64,000 nucleotides of DNA, from positions 1 to 64,000 of the forward strand of contig NZ_AUJR01000026.1 in assembly GCF_000424325.1 (NCBI RefSeq), written 5' to 3'. A program made the translations under genes and the position numbers. This DNA comes from [Clostridium] clostridioforme AGR2157 (lineage in GTDB: Bacteria; Bacillota; Clostridia; Lachnospirales; Lachnospiraceae). Under the pieces are notes generated by a model. That model was not told the origin of the DNA, did not search any database, and saw only the letters and a list, made by a program, of their open reading frames with translations. This document shows positions 25,746 through 34,169 of the stretch, in pieces (the stretch's first letter is position 1; every line of letters starts with the position of its first letter).

Positions 25746-26672
25746 ATGGAACTAAAAGAAGCACGCTATATTCTGGCCATTGCCAGGCAAGGAAGCATTG
25801 GTAAGGCCGCCGAATCCCTGTTCATTTCCCAGCCCTCCTTAAGCAAGTATCTTAAGAACCTGGAAAACCAGCTGGGCGGGCCGCTTTTTTACCGCAGGGA
25901 CAACTGCTACACCCCAACCTATATGGGTGAACGATATCTTCACTATGCGGAGCAGATTGCTGCTTACGGGGAGCAGTGGGACCGGGAGTACGAGGACATC
26001 AGCCACAGGAAATACGGACGCCTCAATATCGCCATCCCCATCATGATGGGAAGCACCATCATCCAGCCCACCCTGATGGAATTCCACAGCCGCTACCCCC
26101 ATGTGACCATCAATGTGATGGAAGCCGTTAACTTCATAGCCGAGACAAGCTTAAAAGACAATTCCATTGACCTCACCTTTTATAATGTCCATGTATTCCC
26201 CAAATTATTGGACTATGAGGTCATGCAAAGGGAAGAAATTGTATTGATTTTATCTGAAGGACATCCTCTGGCCTCCAAGTCAGTGGATAAACCGGGTTTT
26301 AAGCATCCCTGGGTTGATTTAAGCCTGTTTTCAAGGGAGAACTTCATCCTACTCTATCCGGACCAGAACACGGGCGGCATTGCCCTTAAACTGTTTAAGG
26401 ATTACGATATGGATCCGCCTGTGCTCCTGCACACACGCAACAGCGAGATGTCCATCAAACTGGCCATGGAAGGGCTTGGGATTGCATTTGCGCCGGAAAG
26501 CTACTATCATATGGCCGCATCCCATGGCAGCCAACCGTCCCTCTGCCTGTCCATAGGAAAAAGTCCCATTGTCACAACAACCATTGCGGCCTATCCAAAG
26601 GGGCGGTATCTGCCGCAGCATGCACGGGATTATATGGAGATCATACGGGAATATTGCGCGCGGAAGCTGTAG
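25746..26672 (+). CDS. LysR-family transcriptional regulator
   Basis: A 308-residue regulator. The N-terminal winged HTH reads YILAIARQGSIGKAAESLFI then SQPSLSKYLKNLENQLGGPL, followed by a two-subdomain effector-binding region with MMGSTIIQPTLMEFHSRYPHV. LysR proteins usually control the divergently transcribed neighbour, here the potBCAD-ade operon, in response to a pathway metabolite. RBS CAGGAGG is 7 bp upstream. The effector is unknown. Confidence 0.85.
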   Translation: MELKEARYILAIARQGSIGKAAESLFISQPSLSKYLKNLENQLGGPLFYRRDNCYTPTYMGERYLHYAEQIAAYGEQWDREYEDISHRKYGRLNIAIPIMMGSTIIQPTLMEFHSRYPHVTINVMEAVNFIAETSLKDNSIDLTFYNVHVFPKLLDYEVMQREEIVLILSEGHPLASKSVDKPGFKHPWVDLSLFSRENFILLYPDQNTGGIALKLFKDYDMDPPVLLHTRNSEMSIKLAMEGLGIAFAPESYYHMAASHGSQPSLCLSIGKSPIVTTTIAAYPKGRYLPQHARDYMEIIREYCARKL

Positions 26673-26799
26673 ACTATAGGCGAATAGGGTTTTATAAGAT
26701 ATAATGGAATTGCTGTTGACTCTATCCAGCGGGATGGGGGGTGGGGGTAATGCAATACATACTATCTTTCTTCACCGGTTATTCTACCCCAAAAGAAAA

Positions 26800-26835
26800 G
26801 GAACCCCCGGAGAGCGGCAACTCTCCGGGGGTTCC
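26800..26835. terminator. Terminator between lysR and the marR remnant
   Basis: GGAACCCCCGGAGAG (26800-26814), loop CGGCAA, CTCTCCGGGGGTTCC (26821-26835). The T-rich side is on the minus strand (TTTTCTTTT), so it chiefly ends leftward transcription from the marR remnant. Confidence 0.85.
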
Positions 26836-26977
26836 TTATGTGACATAATGCACATACTATCATCTTTTCCACTTCCATGATAAATCGGCCGCCTGGTTTT
26901 GCCAAGGTCATTCCACCAAAACGATAGGTAAAATGAATCCCCTTCTTCCCACCGCCGTCCTATCCGCGCCTTCATAT

Positions 26978-27293
26978 TCATCCTTTCAACAACATGGTAT
27001 AATAACCCAGAACTTTATAAAAGGCTGTCAGTTCCTCCTCCGTACAATACTGCGTGAAGAAGTCCAGTGTATTCTTTAAGTTCCTGGCATCATACATCTT
27101 ATGGGCCAGACTGAGTTCTACCCCCTTACTGGTAGGATACAGATGGACATTCTTATTATTATTGCCTTCCTTTTTCTTTATGAGATAACCATTCTCGTCC
27201 AGGTTCTTAATCACCTGGGATATGGACCCCTTGGTCCTGACCCATTCTTCTGCCAGTTCCGTAACACCCTTGTGATGATGGTCAATATAATCG
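26978..27293 (-). pseudogene. 5'-truncated MarR-family regulator
   Basis: The frame encodes a winged-HTH core, KGVTELAEEWVRTKGSISQV then IKNLDENGYLIKKKEGNNN, and the C-terminal dimerisation helix (KNTLDFFTQYCTEEELTAFYKVL). The N-terminal helix of MarR proteins is missing; before about HHHK the frame reads antisense to a permease. The ATG at 27322 belongs to that foreign text. The gene probably once stood divergent from the permease and lost its 5' end with the spacer. Confidence 0.6.
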
Positions 27294-28210
27294 GTGTTAA
27301 AAACGCATCCATTGTCCAGCATGTACTCGTTGTATGCCTTATGATTGCCCTGGCCGTATTTACCGCATTTGGTATATTCCGCGTAGACTTTAAGGCCTAT
27401 GTACAGCCACAGGGATTCCTTACGGACGGCCCCTTAGGTTTCTGCAGCGCGGCGGCCATCCTGACCTTTGCCTGCGGAGGCGCACAGAATATCATCAATT
27501 TCTCTGCCGAGGCAAAGGATCCCACTAAGGACATGCCATTTGTCATCATACTCTCAACTGTTGTCGTGGCCGTCTTCTATGCATTCATGGCAGTGGTTGC
27601 TACCGGCGTGCTCCCCATTGATGTGGTACAGGGACAGCCCCTTTCATTGGTCGCTGCCGAGATACTTCCGGGACCGCTCTATGTGTTCTTCCTGATTGGG
27701 GGCGCCATGTTCGCTCTTATGACCACCCTTAACGCCCAGATGGGCTGGTGCACAAAGCCATTGCTTCAGGGCTGTGTGGACGGATGGCTGCCGAAAAAGT
27801 TCGGCGCAATCAACAGCCGGTTTAAAACACCTCACAACCTTATCCTGTTCTTCTACCTGGTTGGACTGCTGCCATTAATTTTCGGCTTTAACATGAACAC
27901 CATCTCAGGCACCGCTGTCTTTGCATCCAATATCATGGACGTTCTGCTGGCTATTTTCGTGTTCCGTCTGCCCCAGGTCATTCCCACGGAGTGGAACCGC
28001 TCACGCTGGCACGCTTCCACCCGCGTGCTTTGGTTCTGGACCATTGCGGGTACTTTGGCAAGTATCTTCGGGGCATACATGAGTCTTCGTACCATGACCT
28101 GGCCCAAGATGGCTGTCAATCTCTGTGTGTGCGTGGCTGCCCTCCTGTTCGGGTATTTCCGTGAGAAGAGCGGCAGGGTAGATATGGAAGTGAGCTACGA
28201 AGCCCAGTAA
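27280..28210 (+). pseudogene. 5'-truncated APC-type amino-acid permease
   Basis: From about VNIIGVKNASIVQHVLVV the frame encodes the second half of an APC-family permease: about 8 membrane helices, GGAQNIINFSAEAKDPTKDM (the helix-6 to loop motif) and AQMGWCTKPLLQGCVDGWLP. The first roughly 130-150 residues, including the substrate-binding helix 1, are gone; the ORF upstream of 27280 is antisense to the marR remnant. It ends normally and a hairpin follows. Transport activity is very unlikely. Confidence 0.7.
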
Positions 28211-28233
28211 TACCCCAAAGACATACAAGGCAA

Positions 28234-28266
28234 ATGGAGCATAACTCAGATGAGATTATGCTCCAT
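28234..28266 (+). terminator. Hairpin after the permease remnant
   Basis: AATGGAGCATAA (28234-28245) pairs with TTATGCTCCATT (28255-28266). No long T run, so termination may be weak. Confidence 0.6.
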
Positions 28267-28307
28267 TCCTATGGTAAAATCATAAACAAACGAATTGAGG
28301 AATAAAC

Positions 28308-29252
28308 GTGCTATATACTTTAACCGCTATCCTGTCAGGGGCTTTCATTGCTTCACAAAGCAGCTGCAACGGCCTGTTATTCCCAGCATTGGGAATCATA
28401 GGCGTGGGCTTCATAAGCCAGTCACTGAATGCCCTTACCATCTTCCTGTACCAGCTTCTGGCAAAAGGTAAATTCCCCTCCTTTAAGGGGATTCCGTCCT
28501 ATGCCACCTTAGGCGGCATCACCGGCGTCTTTGTTATCGGATTTACCGGATTATGCGTCAACATACTGGGCACCGCGGTCACGGTCTGCCTTTCAGTCGC
28601 AGGACAGCTTATTATGTCTGCAGTCACTGACCATTACGGATGGCTTGGTGCAAAAAAGGTCCCTTTTAACCGGCTGCGGCTTTTGGGGTTTGCACTTATC
28701 ATTGCCGGTATAGTTGTCATCAACAGCGCCGGGCTGGCAGATATACGGCTGACAGGCAGCTATCTGGCCCTGACCGTATTACTGCTGCTGGCCGTTATCC
28801 TGGGGTGTTTCACCGTAATCACACGCATGCTCAGTTTTCTGGCCTGCCAATATGCAGGACTGCTTAATGGCTCTCTTGCCAATGTGGCTGTGGGAGGTGC
28901 CGCTTCATTTATCCTTTACTTTGCCATATCCGGCTTCCGCCTGAATCTGGCTGCTTTTACCATGTCCAATCCGGCCGGATACCTGACCGGCCCCCTGGGC
29001 GCACTTGCCTGTGTACTTAACACGGTTGTATATGATAAGCTGAAGATATTTAAGGCAACCATCCTTATCATCATCGGACAGATTGGAACCGGTATCCTTA
29101 CCGACCTGTTCCTGATGGGCAGCCTGCCCCCGGGCAAGCTTACCGGAATTGCTGTGGTATGTATGGGAATTGCCGTGGATAAACGCCTCACCCGTCAAGA
29201 GAGACGGATAAAGATAAGCCGTGCTGGACAAAGCCGGCGGAATTTGCTATAG
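28308..29252 (+). CDS. YdcZ (DUF606)-type DMT-superfamily membrane protein, duplicated form
   Basis: A 314-residue protein with about ten membrane helices. Each half resembles one YdcZ unit (normally about 150 residues): the first starts LTAILSGAFIASQSSCNGLL, the second LALTVLLLLAVILGCFTVIT. These proteins belong to the drug/metabolite transporter superfamily; substrates are unknown. The start is GTG at 28308 behind TTGAGGAA. The second half has a conserved 'GPLGALACVLNTVVYDKLK' segment. Monocistronic. Confidence 0.75.
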   Translation: MLYTLTAILSGAFIASQSSCNGLLFPALGIIGVGFISQSLNALTIFLYQLLAKGKFPSFKGIPSYATLGGITGVFVIGFTGLCVNILGTAVTVCLSVAGQLIMSAVTDHYGWLGAKKVPFNRLRLLGFALIIAGIVVINSAGLADIRLTGSYLALTVLLLLAVILGCFTVITRMLSFLACQYAGLLNGSLANVAVGGAASFILYFAISGFRLNLAAFTMSNPAGYLTGPLGALACVLNTVVYDKLKIFKATILIIIGQIGTGILTDLFLMGSLPPGKLTGIAVVCMGIAVDKRLTRQERRIKISRAGQSRRNLL

Positions 29253-29288
29253 TGGATAAAGATTCTAATTGAAAAAGGAGAAAGACAA

Positions 29289-29807
29289 ATGGCAAATCCT
29301 ATAGTTACCATAACCATGGAAAATGGAGATGTAATGAAAGCAGAGTTATACCCTGATACAGCTCCTAATACAGTGAATAATTTTATCAGCCTTGTAAAAA
29401 AGGGATATTATGACGGACTGATTTTCCACAGGGTCATAAGCGGCTTCATGATTCAGGGCGGCTGCCCTGAGGGCACAGGCATGGGCGGCCCGGGCTACTC
29501 CATCAAGGGAGAATTCGCACAGAACGGCGTTAAGAACGACCTGGTACACACAGAGGGCGTACTTTCCATGGCAAGAGCCATGCACCCCAATTCAGGCGGT
29601 TCCCAGTTCTTTATCATGCATAAGGCATCACCGCACCTGGACGGCTCATATGCAGCCTTTGGAAAGGTGACAGAGGGCATGGATGTGGTGAATAAAATCG
29701 CGGATGTCCAGACTGATTACAGTGACCGTCCCCTGCAGGAGCAGAAGATTAAGTCCATGACAGTGGAAACCTTCGGGGTGGACTATCCGGAACCGGAGAA
29801 GTGCTGA
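29289..29807 (+). CDS. Cyclophilin-type peptidyl-prolyl isomerase
   Basis: A 172-residue cytoplasmic cyclophilin. The active-site segment is intact: IFHRVISGFMIQGGCPEGTG (catalytic Arg, Phe, Gln), then MARAMHPNSGGSQFFI and FGKVTEGMDVV. It catalyses cis-trans isomerisation of prolyl bonds and aids folding. No signal peptide. RBS AAAAGGAG is 8 bp before the start. Confidence 0.9.
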   Translation: MANPIVTITMENGDVMKAELYPDTAPNTVNNFISLVKKGYYDGLIFHRVISGFMIQGGCPEGTGMGGPGYSIKGEFAQNGVKNDLVHTEGVLSMARAMHPNSGGSQFFIMHKASPHLDGSYAAFGKVTEGMDVVNKIADVQTDYSDRPLQEQKIKSMTVETFGVDYPEPEKC

Positions 29808-29889
29808 CAGGAATTGTCATTCACGGTATCCGGCAGCAAAGCAGAGGCCATACGTCAGCGAAACAGCAATATGACAATGAGGCGGTAAT

Positions 29890-30639
29890 ATGGTAACAGA
29901 GCGCAGCATCTGTTTAGATGGAAAGACCTGCACAGCAGTCATATCAGACGAACCTGAGGCCCTTCTGGCGGCGAAAGCTGCCGGGAGGGCCGTTGTTGGC
30001 GTTGAGTGTGAGGGGGCGGGTATCTGGGATATGAAGGGAATTCCCTATGTGATTCCGGATATTGAGGATGCCACGGATGAGCTGCTGGAGCTGGTAATAC
30101 GCCGCCATCTGGGGCTTCCGTGGACTATATGCAGGACGTCCAGGCTGCTCATACGGGAGCTGACCGCGGATTATGCCTGTTATATTCCGGAGGAGGAGTA
30201 CGGACCTCAGGAGGCCATATTCCGTTCAAGGGAGACGCTGGAACTGTACTGCAGGAACCAGTACGGCTTTTTTGAGTATGGTACATGGGCCCTGGTACGC
30301 AGGGAAGACCAGGTTCTGGTGGGGCTGGCGGGAGTGTCCAATCCCAAGCTTGCAAGGGAGATGGAGGAATGTCTGTACTCCCTGGGACAGTCCGTTCCCT
30401 GGCTGGAATTGGGGTACCATATCTTCCTGCCTTACCGGCAGCGGGGATACTGCGAGGAAGCTGTGTCAGCCATTGCCGGTTACAGCCATGAGGTGCTGGG
30501 GGTTCGGCTCTGCGCTCTGATTCACAGAGAAAACCAGGCCTCCCGCAAGGTGGCGGAAGGCCTGGGAATGACGTGTCTTATGGAAACAGATACTCAATCA
30601 TCTGAAGGGCAGCTTCTTTATGGGGAGTGCCCTGTATGA
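29890..30639 (+). CDS. GNAT-family N-acetyltransferase with extra N-terminal domain
   Basis: A 249-residue protein. Residues about 85-245 form a RimJ/RimL-type GNAT domain: RLLIRELTADY, ALVRREDQVLVGLAGVSNPK, LGYHIFLPYRQRGYCEEAV (acetyl-CoA pyrophosphate loop) and NQASRKVAEGLGM. The first 80 residues (TAVISDEPEALLAAKAAGRA ... PYVIPDIEDA) are an extra alpha/beta domain common in Lachnospiraceae homologues. The substrate is unknown. Its last 62 bp overlap the convergent gene at 30578. Confidence 0.75.
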   Translation: MVTERSICLDGKTCTAVISDEPEALLAAKAAGRAVVGVECEGAGIWDMKGIPYVIPDIEDATDELLELVIRRHLGLPWTICRTSRLLIRELTADYACYIPEEEYGPQEAIFRSRETLELYCRNQYGFFEYGTWALVRREDQVLVGLAGVSNPKLAREMEECLYSLGQSVPWLELGYHIFLPYRQRGYCEEAVSAIAGYSHEVLGVRLCALIHRENQASRKVAEGLGMTCLMETDTQSSEGQLLYGECPV

Positions 30640-31249
30640 TGGCCAGGTAAGGGGGAGCCATGACGATGCCTGTCTTTTCTTTGAAGGCGGTATTCTCCAG
30701 GGACAGGGCAACAGGCGTAAGGTTTCCCTCACCGTCCTTTGCCTGGTAGATATGGTCCTTCACCCGCGCATAGAGCTTTGGGGAAAGTAATTCCTCCAGG
30801 TTCTGATATGCGGATATGGTCTCGTAGTGGTCGATGGCGGACTGGTCTCCGATGACCACGTCCAGGCTTTTGCTGGCTACCAGGGCGGAAATTTTGGCCA
30901 GGGTGGCATATCCGTACTGGGAGGTGGATTCCTCATCAAAATCCACCATCAGGCCCTCGTTTATTTCAATCAGGTCCTTTTTGCCGCATCCCAGATATTC
31001 CCGCAGATCTGATTCCAGCTGAGCGCTGGAGCCGGCGCCTCCGGAGCGGTCGTTGATAATGGCCACGGACAGGCGGGTGGTAAAGGTCTGGCGGTATATC
31101 ATGGTGCCTATGGTGCTTAAGACCCCGATGGTAAGAATCACAGCCAGGAGGTGGAACTTATAATACTCCCACACATACCAGGCCCGGTCCTTCCAGGACA
31201 TGTTTTTCAGTTTCTGCCGTTCGTTTTCTGCTTCTTCTCTGATGGACAT
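30578..31249 (-). CDS. Membrane-anchored protein, unknown
   Basis: A 223-residue protein with a charged cytoplasmic N-terminus (WKDRAWYVWEYYKFH), one membrane helix (LLAVILTIGVLSTIGTMIY) and an outside domain. This type II anchor pattern with 'YYKFHxLA' is common in Lachnospiraceae proteins of unknown function. The outer domain has alternating strands and helices (LDVVIGDQSAIDHYETISAY), loosely like a binding-protein lobe. It ends 62 bp inside the convergent GNAT gene. No terminator between them is seen. Confidence 0.6.
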   Translation of the reverse strand: MSIREEAENERQKLKNMSWKDRAWYVWEYYKFHLLAVILTIGVLSTIGTMIYRQTFTTRLSVAIINDRSGGAGSSAQLESDLREYLGCGKKDLIEINEGLMVDFDEESTSQYGYATLAKISALVASKSLDVVIGDQSAIDHYETISAYQNLEELLSPKLYARVKDHIYQAKDGEGNLTPVALSLENTAFKEKTGIVMAPPYLAIIQGTPHKEAALQMIEYLFP

Positions 31250-31433
31250 AGCTTATGCATTCCTTCCGTTTCTCTCTGCTGTATTTGCACGGACAGGCCG
31301 TTTCATGTAAGTATACCACATCCGGCCTTAAGGAGAATATAAAAATTTCATGAAACCAGAGCAGCCCTTTGCATTTTCCGCTTAATATGATAGAATATCA
31401 CCAGGTGTATTTACAGAAAGAAGAGGAATACTT

Positions 31434-32165
31434 ATGTTGCAGGGTATATTTAATTACGATAATCCGGTGTGGCGGTTCATAGGAAAGCTGGGAGACTTAA
31501 TCATACTGAACATTTTGTGGATTGTCTGTTCCATCCCTGTGTTTACAGCCGGTGCCTCCGCCACAGCCGTCTATTATGTGACCTTAAAACTGGTGCGGGA
31601 TGAGGATGATTCCGCCATACGGTCTTTTTTTCGGTCTTTTAAGAGCAACTTCAAGCAGGCAACGGCCATCTGGCTTATCCTTCTGGCGGCAGGAATCGTG
31701 CTGGGCTTTGATTTCTGGTTCTTTGTGTCAGGGCAGATGCCTTTAAACGGCGCGGCCAAGACAGCCATGACGGCGGTCTCTGGCGGATTGCTTCTGATTT
31801 ACCTGTTTATCATTACCTATGTGTTCCCGCTCCAGGCCAGGTTTTATAATCCGGTTAAGAGGACCATGTTCAATGCATTCTTTATGTCCGTGCGCCATTT
31901 GTTCCAGACAATCGGGATTCTGGCCACTGATTTGGGAATCGTGGCAGCCACATATTTCGGACTGTTTTATTTCCCGCAGTTTGCCATGCTGTTATTCCTG
32001 TTTGGGATGCCTCTCATTGCCTTTGTGAACTCATACTTCTTCACTGCCATTTTCAGGAAGTACATGCCTAAGGAGGAAGAGCAGAATCGCACGGATGCCA
32101 CTCCTTTGCTGGGAGAAGAGGATGAGGAGATGAAGGAAGCAATTCGGAATCTGAAGGGGAAATAA
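31434..32165 (+). CDS. YesL-family (DUF624) membrane protein
   Basis: A 243-residue protein with five to six membrane helices. The N-terminus NPVWRFIGKLGDLIILNILWIVCS and the IPVFTAGASATAVYYVTLKLVRDEDDS loop are diagnostic of DUF624/YesL. YesL proteins often accompany sugar ABC transporters, but this one stands alone. The cytoplasmic C-terminus is acidic (EEDEEMKEAIRNL). RBS AAGAAGAGG precedes the ATG. Function unknown. Confidence 0.8.
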   Translation: MLQGIFNYDNPVWRFIGKLGDLIILNILWIVCSIPVFTAGASATAVYYVTLKLVRDEDDSAIRSFFRSFKSNFKQATAIWLILLAAGIVLGFDFWFFVSGQMPLNGAAKTAMTAVSGGLLLIYLFIITYVFPLQARFYNPVKRTMFNAFFMSVRHLFQTIGILATDLGIVAATYFGLFYFPQFAMLLFLFGMPLIAFVNSYFFTAIFRKYMPKEEEQNRTDATPLLGEEDEEMKEAIRNLKGK

Positions 32166-32184
32166 TCTGATTATTACCATTATT

Positions 32185-32220
32185 AAAACCGGCCGGAAAA
32201 TTTCTGCCGGTTTTCTGCAT
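32185..32220 (+). terminator. Terminator after the YesL-family gene
   Basis: AAAACCGGC (32185-32193) pairs with GCCGGTTTT (32206-32214), followed by CTGCATTTTTC. Confidence 0.75.
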
Positions 32221-32237
32221 TTTTCTGCAATTTCCAC

Positions 32238-32268
32238 TTGCAAATAAAGTGAAAGTATTGTATACAAT
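32238..32268 (+). promoter_or_regulatory. ispE-gntR promoter with GntR-type operator
   Basis: TTGCAA (32238-32243), 17 bp, TATACA (32261-32266). The perfect 12-bp palindrome ATTGTATACAAT (32257-32268) covers the -10 box and fits the TNGT-N-ACNA pattern bound by FadR-subfamily GntR proteins. A gene for such a protein is second in this operon. Confidence 0.6.
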
Positions 32269-32323
32269 ATAATGTATTATAAAAACAGAGATACGAACAA
32301 TGTACATAGAGAGGGAGTCCTGG

Positions 32324-33232
32324 ATGATAAGACACTTACGCTTAAAAGCATATGGAAAGATTAACCTGGCTCTGGATGTGCTGGGGCGGAGGGACGACGG
32401 CTACCACGAGGTGCGGATGATCATGCAGACCGTGGGGCTTCATGACCGGATTGACCTGTACGCCACCCAGGAGCCGGGCATCAAGATAGAGACCAACCTG
32501 TTTTATCTGCCGGATAATGAGCAGAACCTTGCCCATAAAGCGGCCAGACTGCTGATGGAGGAGTTCGGCATTCGCCAGGGCCTGTCCATCCATCTGCGCA
32601 AGTTCATTCCCGTGTCAGCCGGCATGGCCGGCGGAAGTACGGACGCTGCCTCCGTTCTCTTTGGAGTCAATAAAATGTTTGACCTGGGCCTGTCCGTCGG
32701 GGAACTGATGGAGAGGGGTGTGACCCTGGGAGCGGATATCCCTTACTGCCTTATGCGGGGAACCGCCCTGTCCGAGGGGATTGGCGAGAAGCTGTCGCCC
32801 CTGCCTCCCATGCCCCAGTGCCAGGTGCTCATAGCCAAGCCGGGTATCAGCGTGTCCACCAAGGTGGTATACGAGAGTCTGGACGCCATGAAGCTTGCGC
32901 CTTCGGACCATCCAGACATAGACGGCATGATAGACGCCATCCGCAGCCAGAATCTGCGGGAGGTGGCAGGCAGGTTTGGGAACGTGTTAGAGCTGGTCAC
33001 CGGAGAGAAGTATCCGGCCATTTCAGGGATTGAACAGGTCATGCGTGACTATGGGGCTTTGGGGGCAATGATGAGCGGAAGCGGTCCGACGGTATTCGGG
33101 CTTTTTGCCAATCCAAGGGCGGCCCAGGCTGCCTACGAGGACCTGCGGTTCGGCAGGGCGTCGGAGCTGGCAAAACAGGTGTACCTGACCAATTTCTTTA
33201 ATGTGAAAAGGAATGGACAGGACAGAGTATAA
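32324..33232 (+). CDS. ispE: 4-diphosphocytidyl-2-C-methyl-D-erythritol kinase
   Basis: A 302-residue GHMP kinase of the non-mevalonate (MEP) isoprenoid pathway: it phosphorylates CDP-methylerythritol with ATP. Visible: the N-terminal AYGKINLALDVLGRRDDGYHEV (KINL and DGYH motifs), the ATP loop PVSAGMAGGSTDAASVL, LGADIPYCL and the C-terminal MMSGSGPTVFGLF. Start 32324 (MIRHLRLKAYGKINL) is preferred over the ATG at 32300, with AGAGGGAG upstream. First gene of an operon with a GntR regulator and a small protein. Confidence 0.92.
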   Translation: MIRHLRLKAYGKINLALDVLGRRDDGYHEVRMIMQTVGLHDRIDLYATQEPGIKIETNLFYLPDNEQNLAHKAARLLMEEFGIRQGLSIHLRKFIPVSAGMAGGSTDAASVLFGVNKMFDLGLSVGELMERGVTLGADIPYCLMRGTALSEGIGEKLSPLPPMPQCQVLIAKPGISVSTKVVYESLDAMKLAPSDHPDIDGMIDAIRSQNLREVAGRFGNVLELVTGEKYPAISGIEQVMRDYGALGAMMSGSGPTVFGLFANPRAAQAAYEDLRFGRASELAKQVYLTNFFNVKRNGQDRV

Positions 33233-33254
33233 TGCAGGAAAGGGACATTTTTAA

Positions 33255-33962
33255 ATGGAAAATAATTTTAAGGTTAATATGAACGAGTATCTTCCGCTTC
33301 GGGACGTGGTGTTCAACACCCTGCGTCAGGCTATACTGAAGGGGGAGCTGGCTCCGGGGGAAAGGCTGATGGAAATTCAGCTGGCTGAAAAATTAGGCGT
33401 CAGCAGGACTCCGATCAGGGAAGCCATCCGCAAGCTGGAGCTGGAGGGCCTGGTGCTTATGATTCCCAGAAAGGGCGCTGAGGTGGCCAAGATATCAGAG
33501 AAGAGCCTGCGGGATGTGCTGGAGGTGCGCCGCTCCCTGGAAGAACTGGCCATTGAGCTGGCCTGCCAGCGGATGTCGGAGGACGACATGGCTGAGCTGG
33601 AGCGGGTGCAGGGTAACTTTAAAAACGCCATTGACCGGGGTGAGGCCATGAGCATTGCCCAGTCAGATGAGCAGTATCACGACGTTATCTACCAGGGAAC
33701 CCGCAACGATAAGCTGGTGCAGATGCTGGGCAACCTGCGTGAGCAGATGTACCGCTACCGCCTGGAATATATCAAGGACGAGGACAAAAGGCAGGTGCTT
33801 CTGGTTGAGCACGAGCACATTCTGAACGCCCTTAAGAACCGCAACATAGCCGAGGCTAAGAAGGCGGCCAGGGAACATATCGACAACCAGGAGATCACGG
33901 TTTCACGCAACATCAAGGAACAGGAGCAGGAGCCGGCCATACCGGCGCGGGTGAGGAAATGA
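33255..33962 (+). CDS. GntR-family regulator, FadR subfamily
   Basis: A 235-residue regulator. The winged HTH (residues about 10-75) has VFNTLRQAILKGELAPGERL and the GVSRTPIREAIRKLELEGLV core; the C-terminal FCD domain includes EVRRSLEELAIELACQ, DEQYHDVIY and EHEHILNALKNRN with the His/Asp residues that bind a metal in this subfamily. Its effector is unknown, typically a small organic acid. It lies 22 bp after ispE and overlaps the next ORF by 4 bp (ATGA). A matching palindrome lies over the operon promoter. Confidence 0.88.
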   Translation: MENNFKVNMNEYLPLRDVVFNTLRQAILKGELAPGERLMEIQLAEKLGVSRTPIREAIRKLELEGLVLMIPRKGAEVAKISEKSLRDVLEVRRSLEELAIELACQRMSEDDMAELERVQGNFKNAIDRGEAMSIAQSDEQYHDVIYQGTRNDKLVQMLGNLREQMYRYRLEYIKDEDKRQVLLVEHEHILNALKNRNIAEAKKAAREHIDNQEITVSRNIKEQEQEPAIPARVRK

Positions 33963-34165
33963 TGGAGGAAGGAACCTTTAAGGAGCGGTATCTGTCAGGG
34001 GAGATTCCCTTTGAGGAGATTTACCGGTATGTAAGCCGTTGGAATAACAGCGACGACCCCCGCACTCTGGCCCAGTATCTGGGACTGAATGCGGAGGAAG
34101 AGGATGTGTGGATTGACGTGAGCGACGAGGCGCTTCAGGACATGCTGGACAGCCGGAAGAAATAG
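33959..34165 (+). CDS. Small conserved protein, unknown
   Basis: A 68-residue acidic protein: IPFEEIYRYVSRWNNSDDPR then LAQYLGLNAEEEDVWIDVSD. It starts within the stop of gntR (ATGA overlap), so it is translationally coupled to it. No membrane segment. I recognise no family; the coupling suggests a function with the regulator or simple genome compaction. Confidence 0.6.
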   Translation: MMEEGTFKERYLSGEIPFEEIYRYVSRWNNSDDPRTLAQYLGLNAEEEDVWIDVSDEALQDMLDSRKK

Positions 34166-34169
34166 AATC

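Noticed and set aside
27101-27279. N-terminal 60 codons of the permease frame
   Set aside because: These are antisense to the marR remnant and not permease-like; they belong to the deletion scar, not to a real start.
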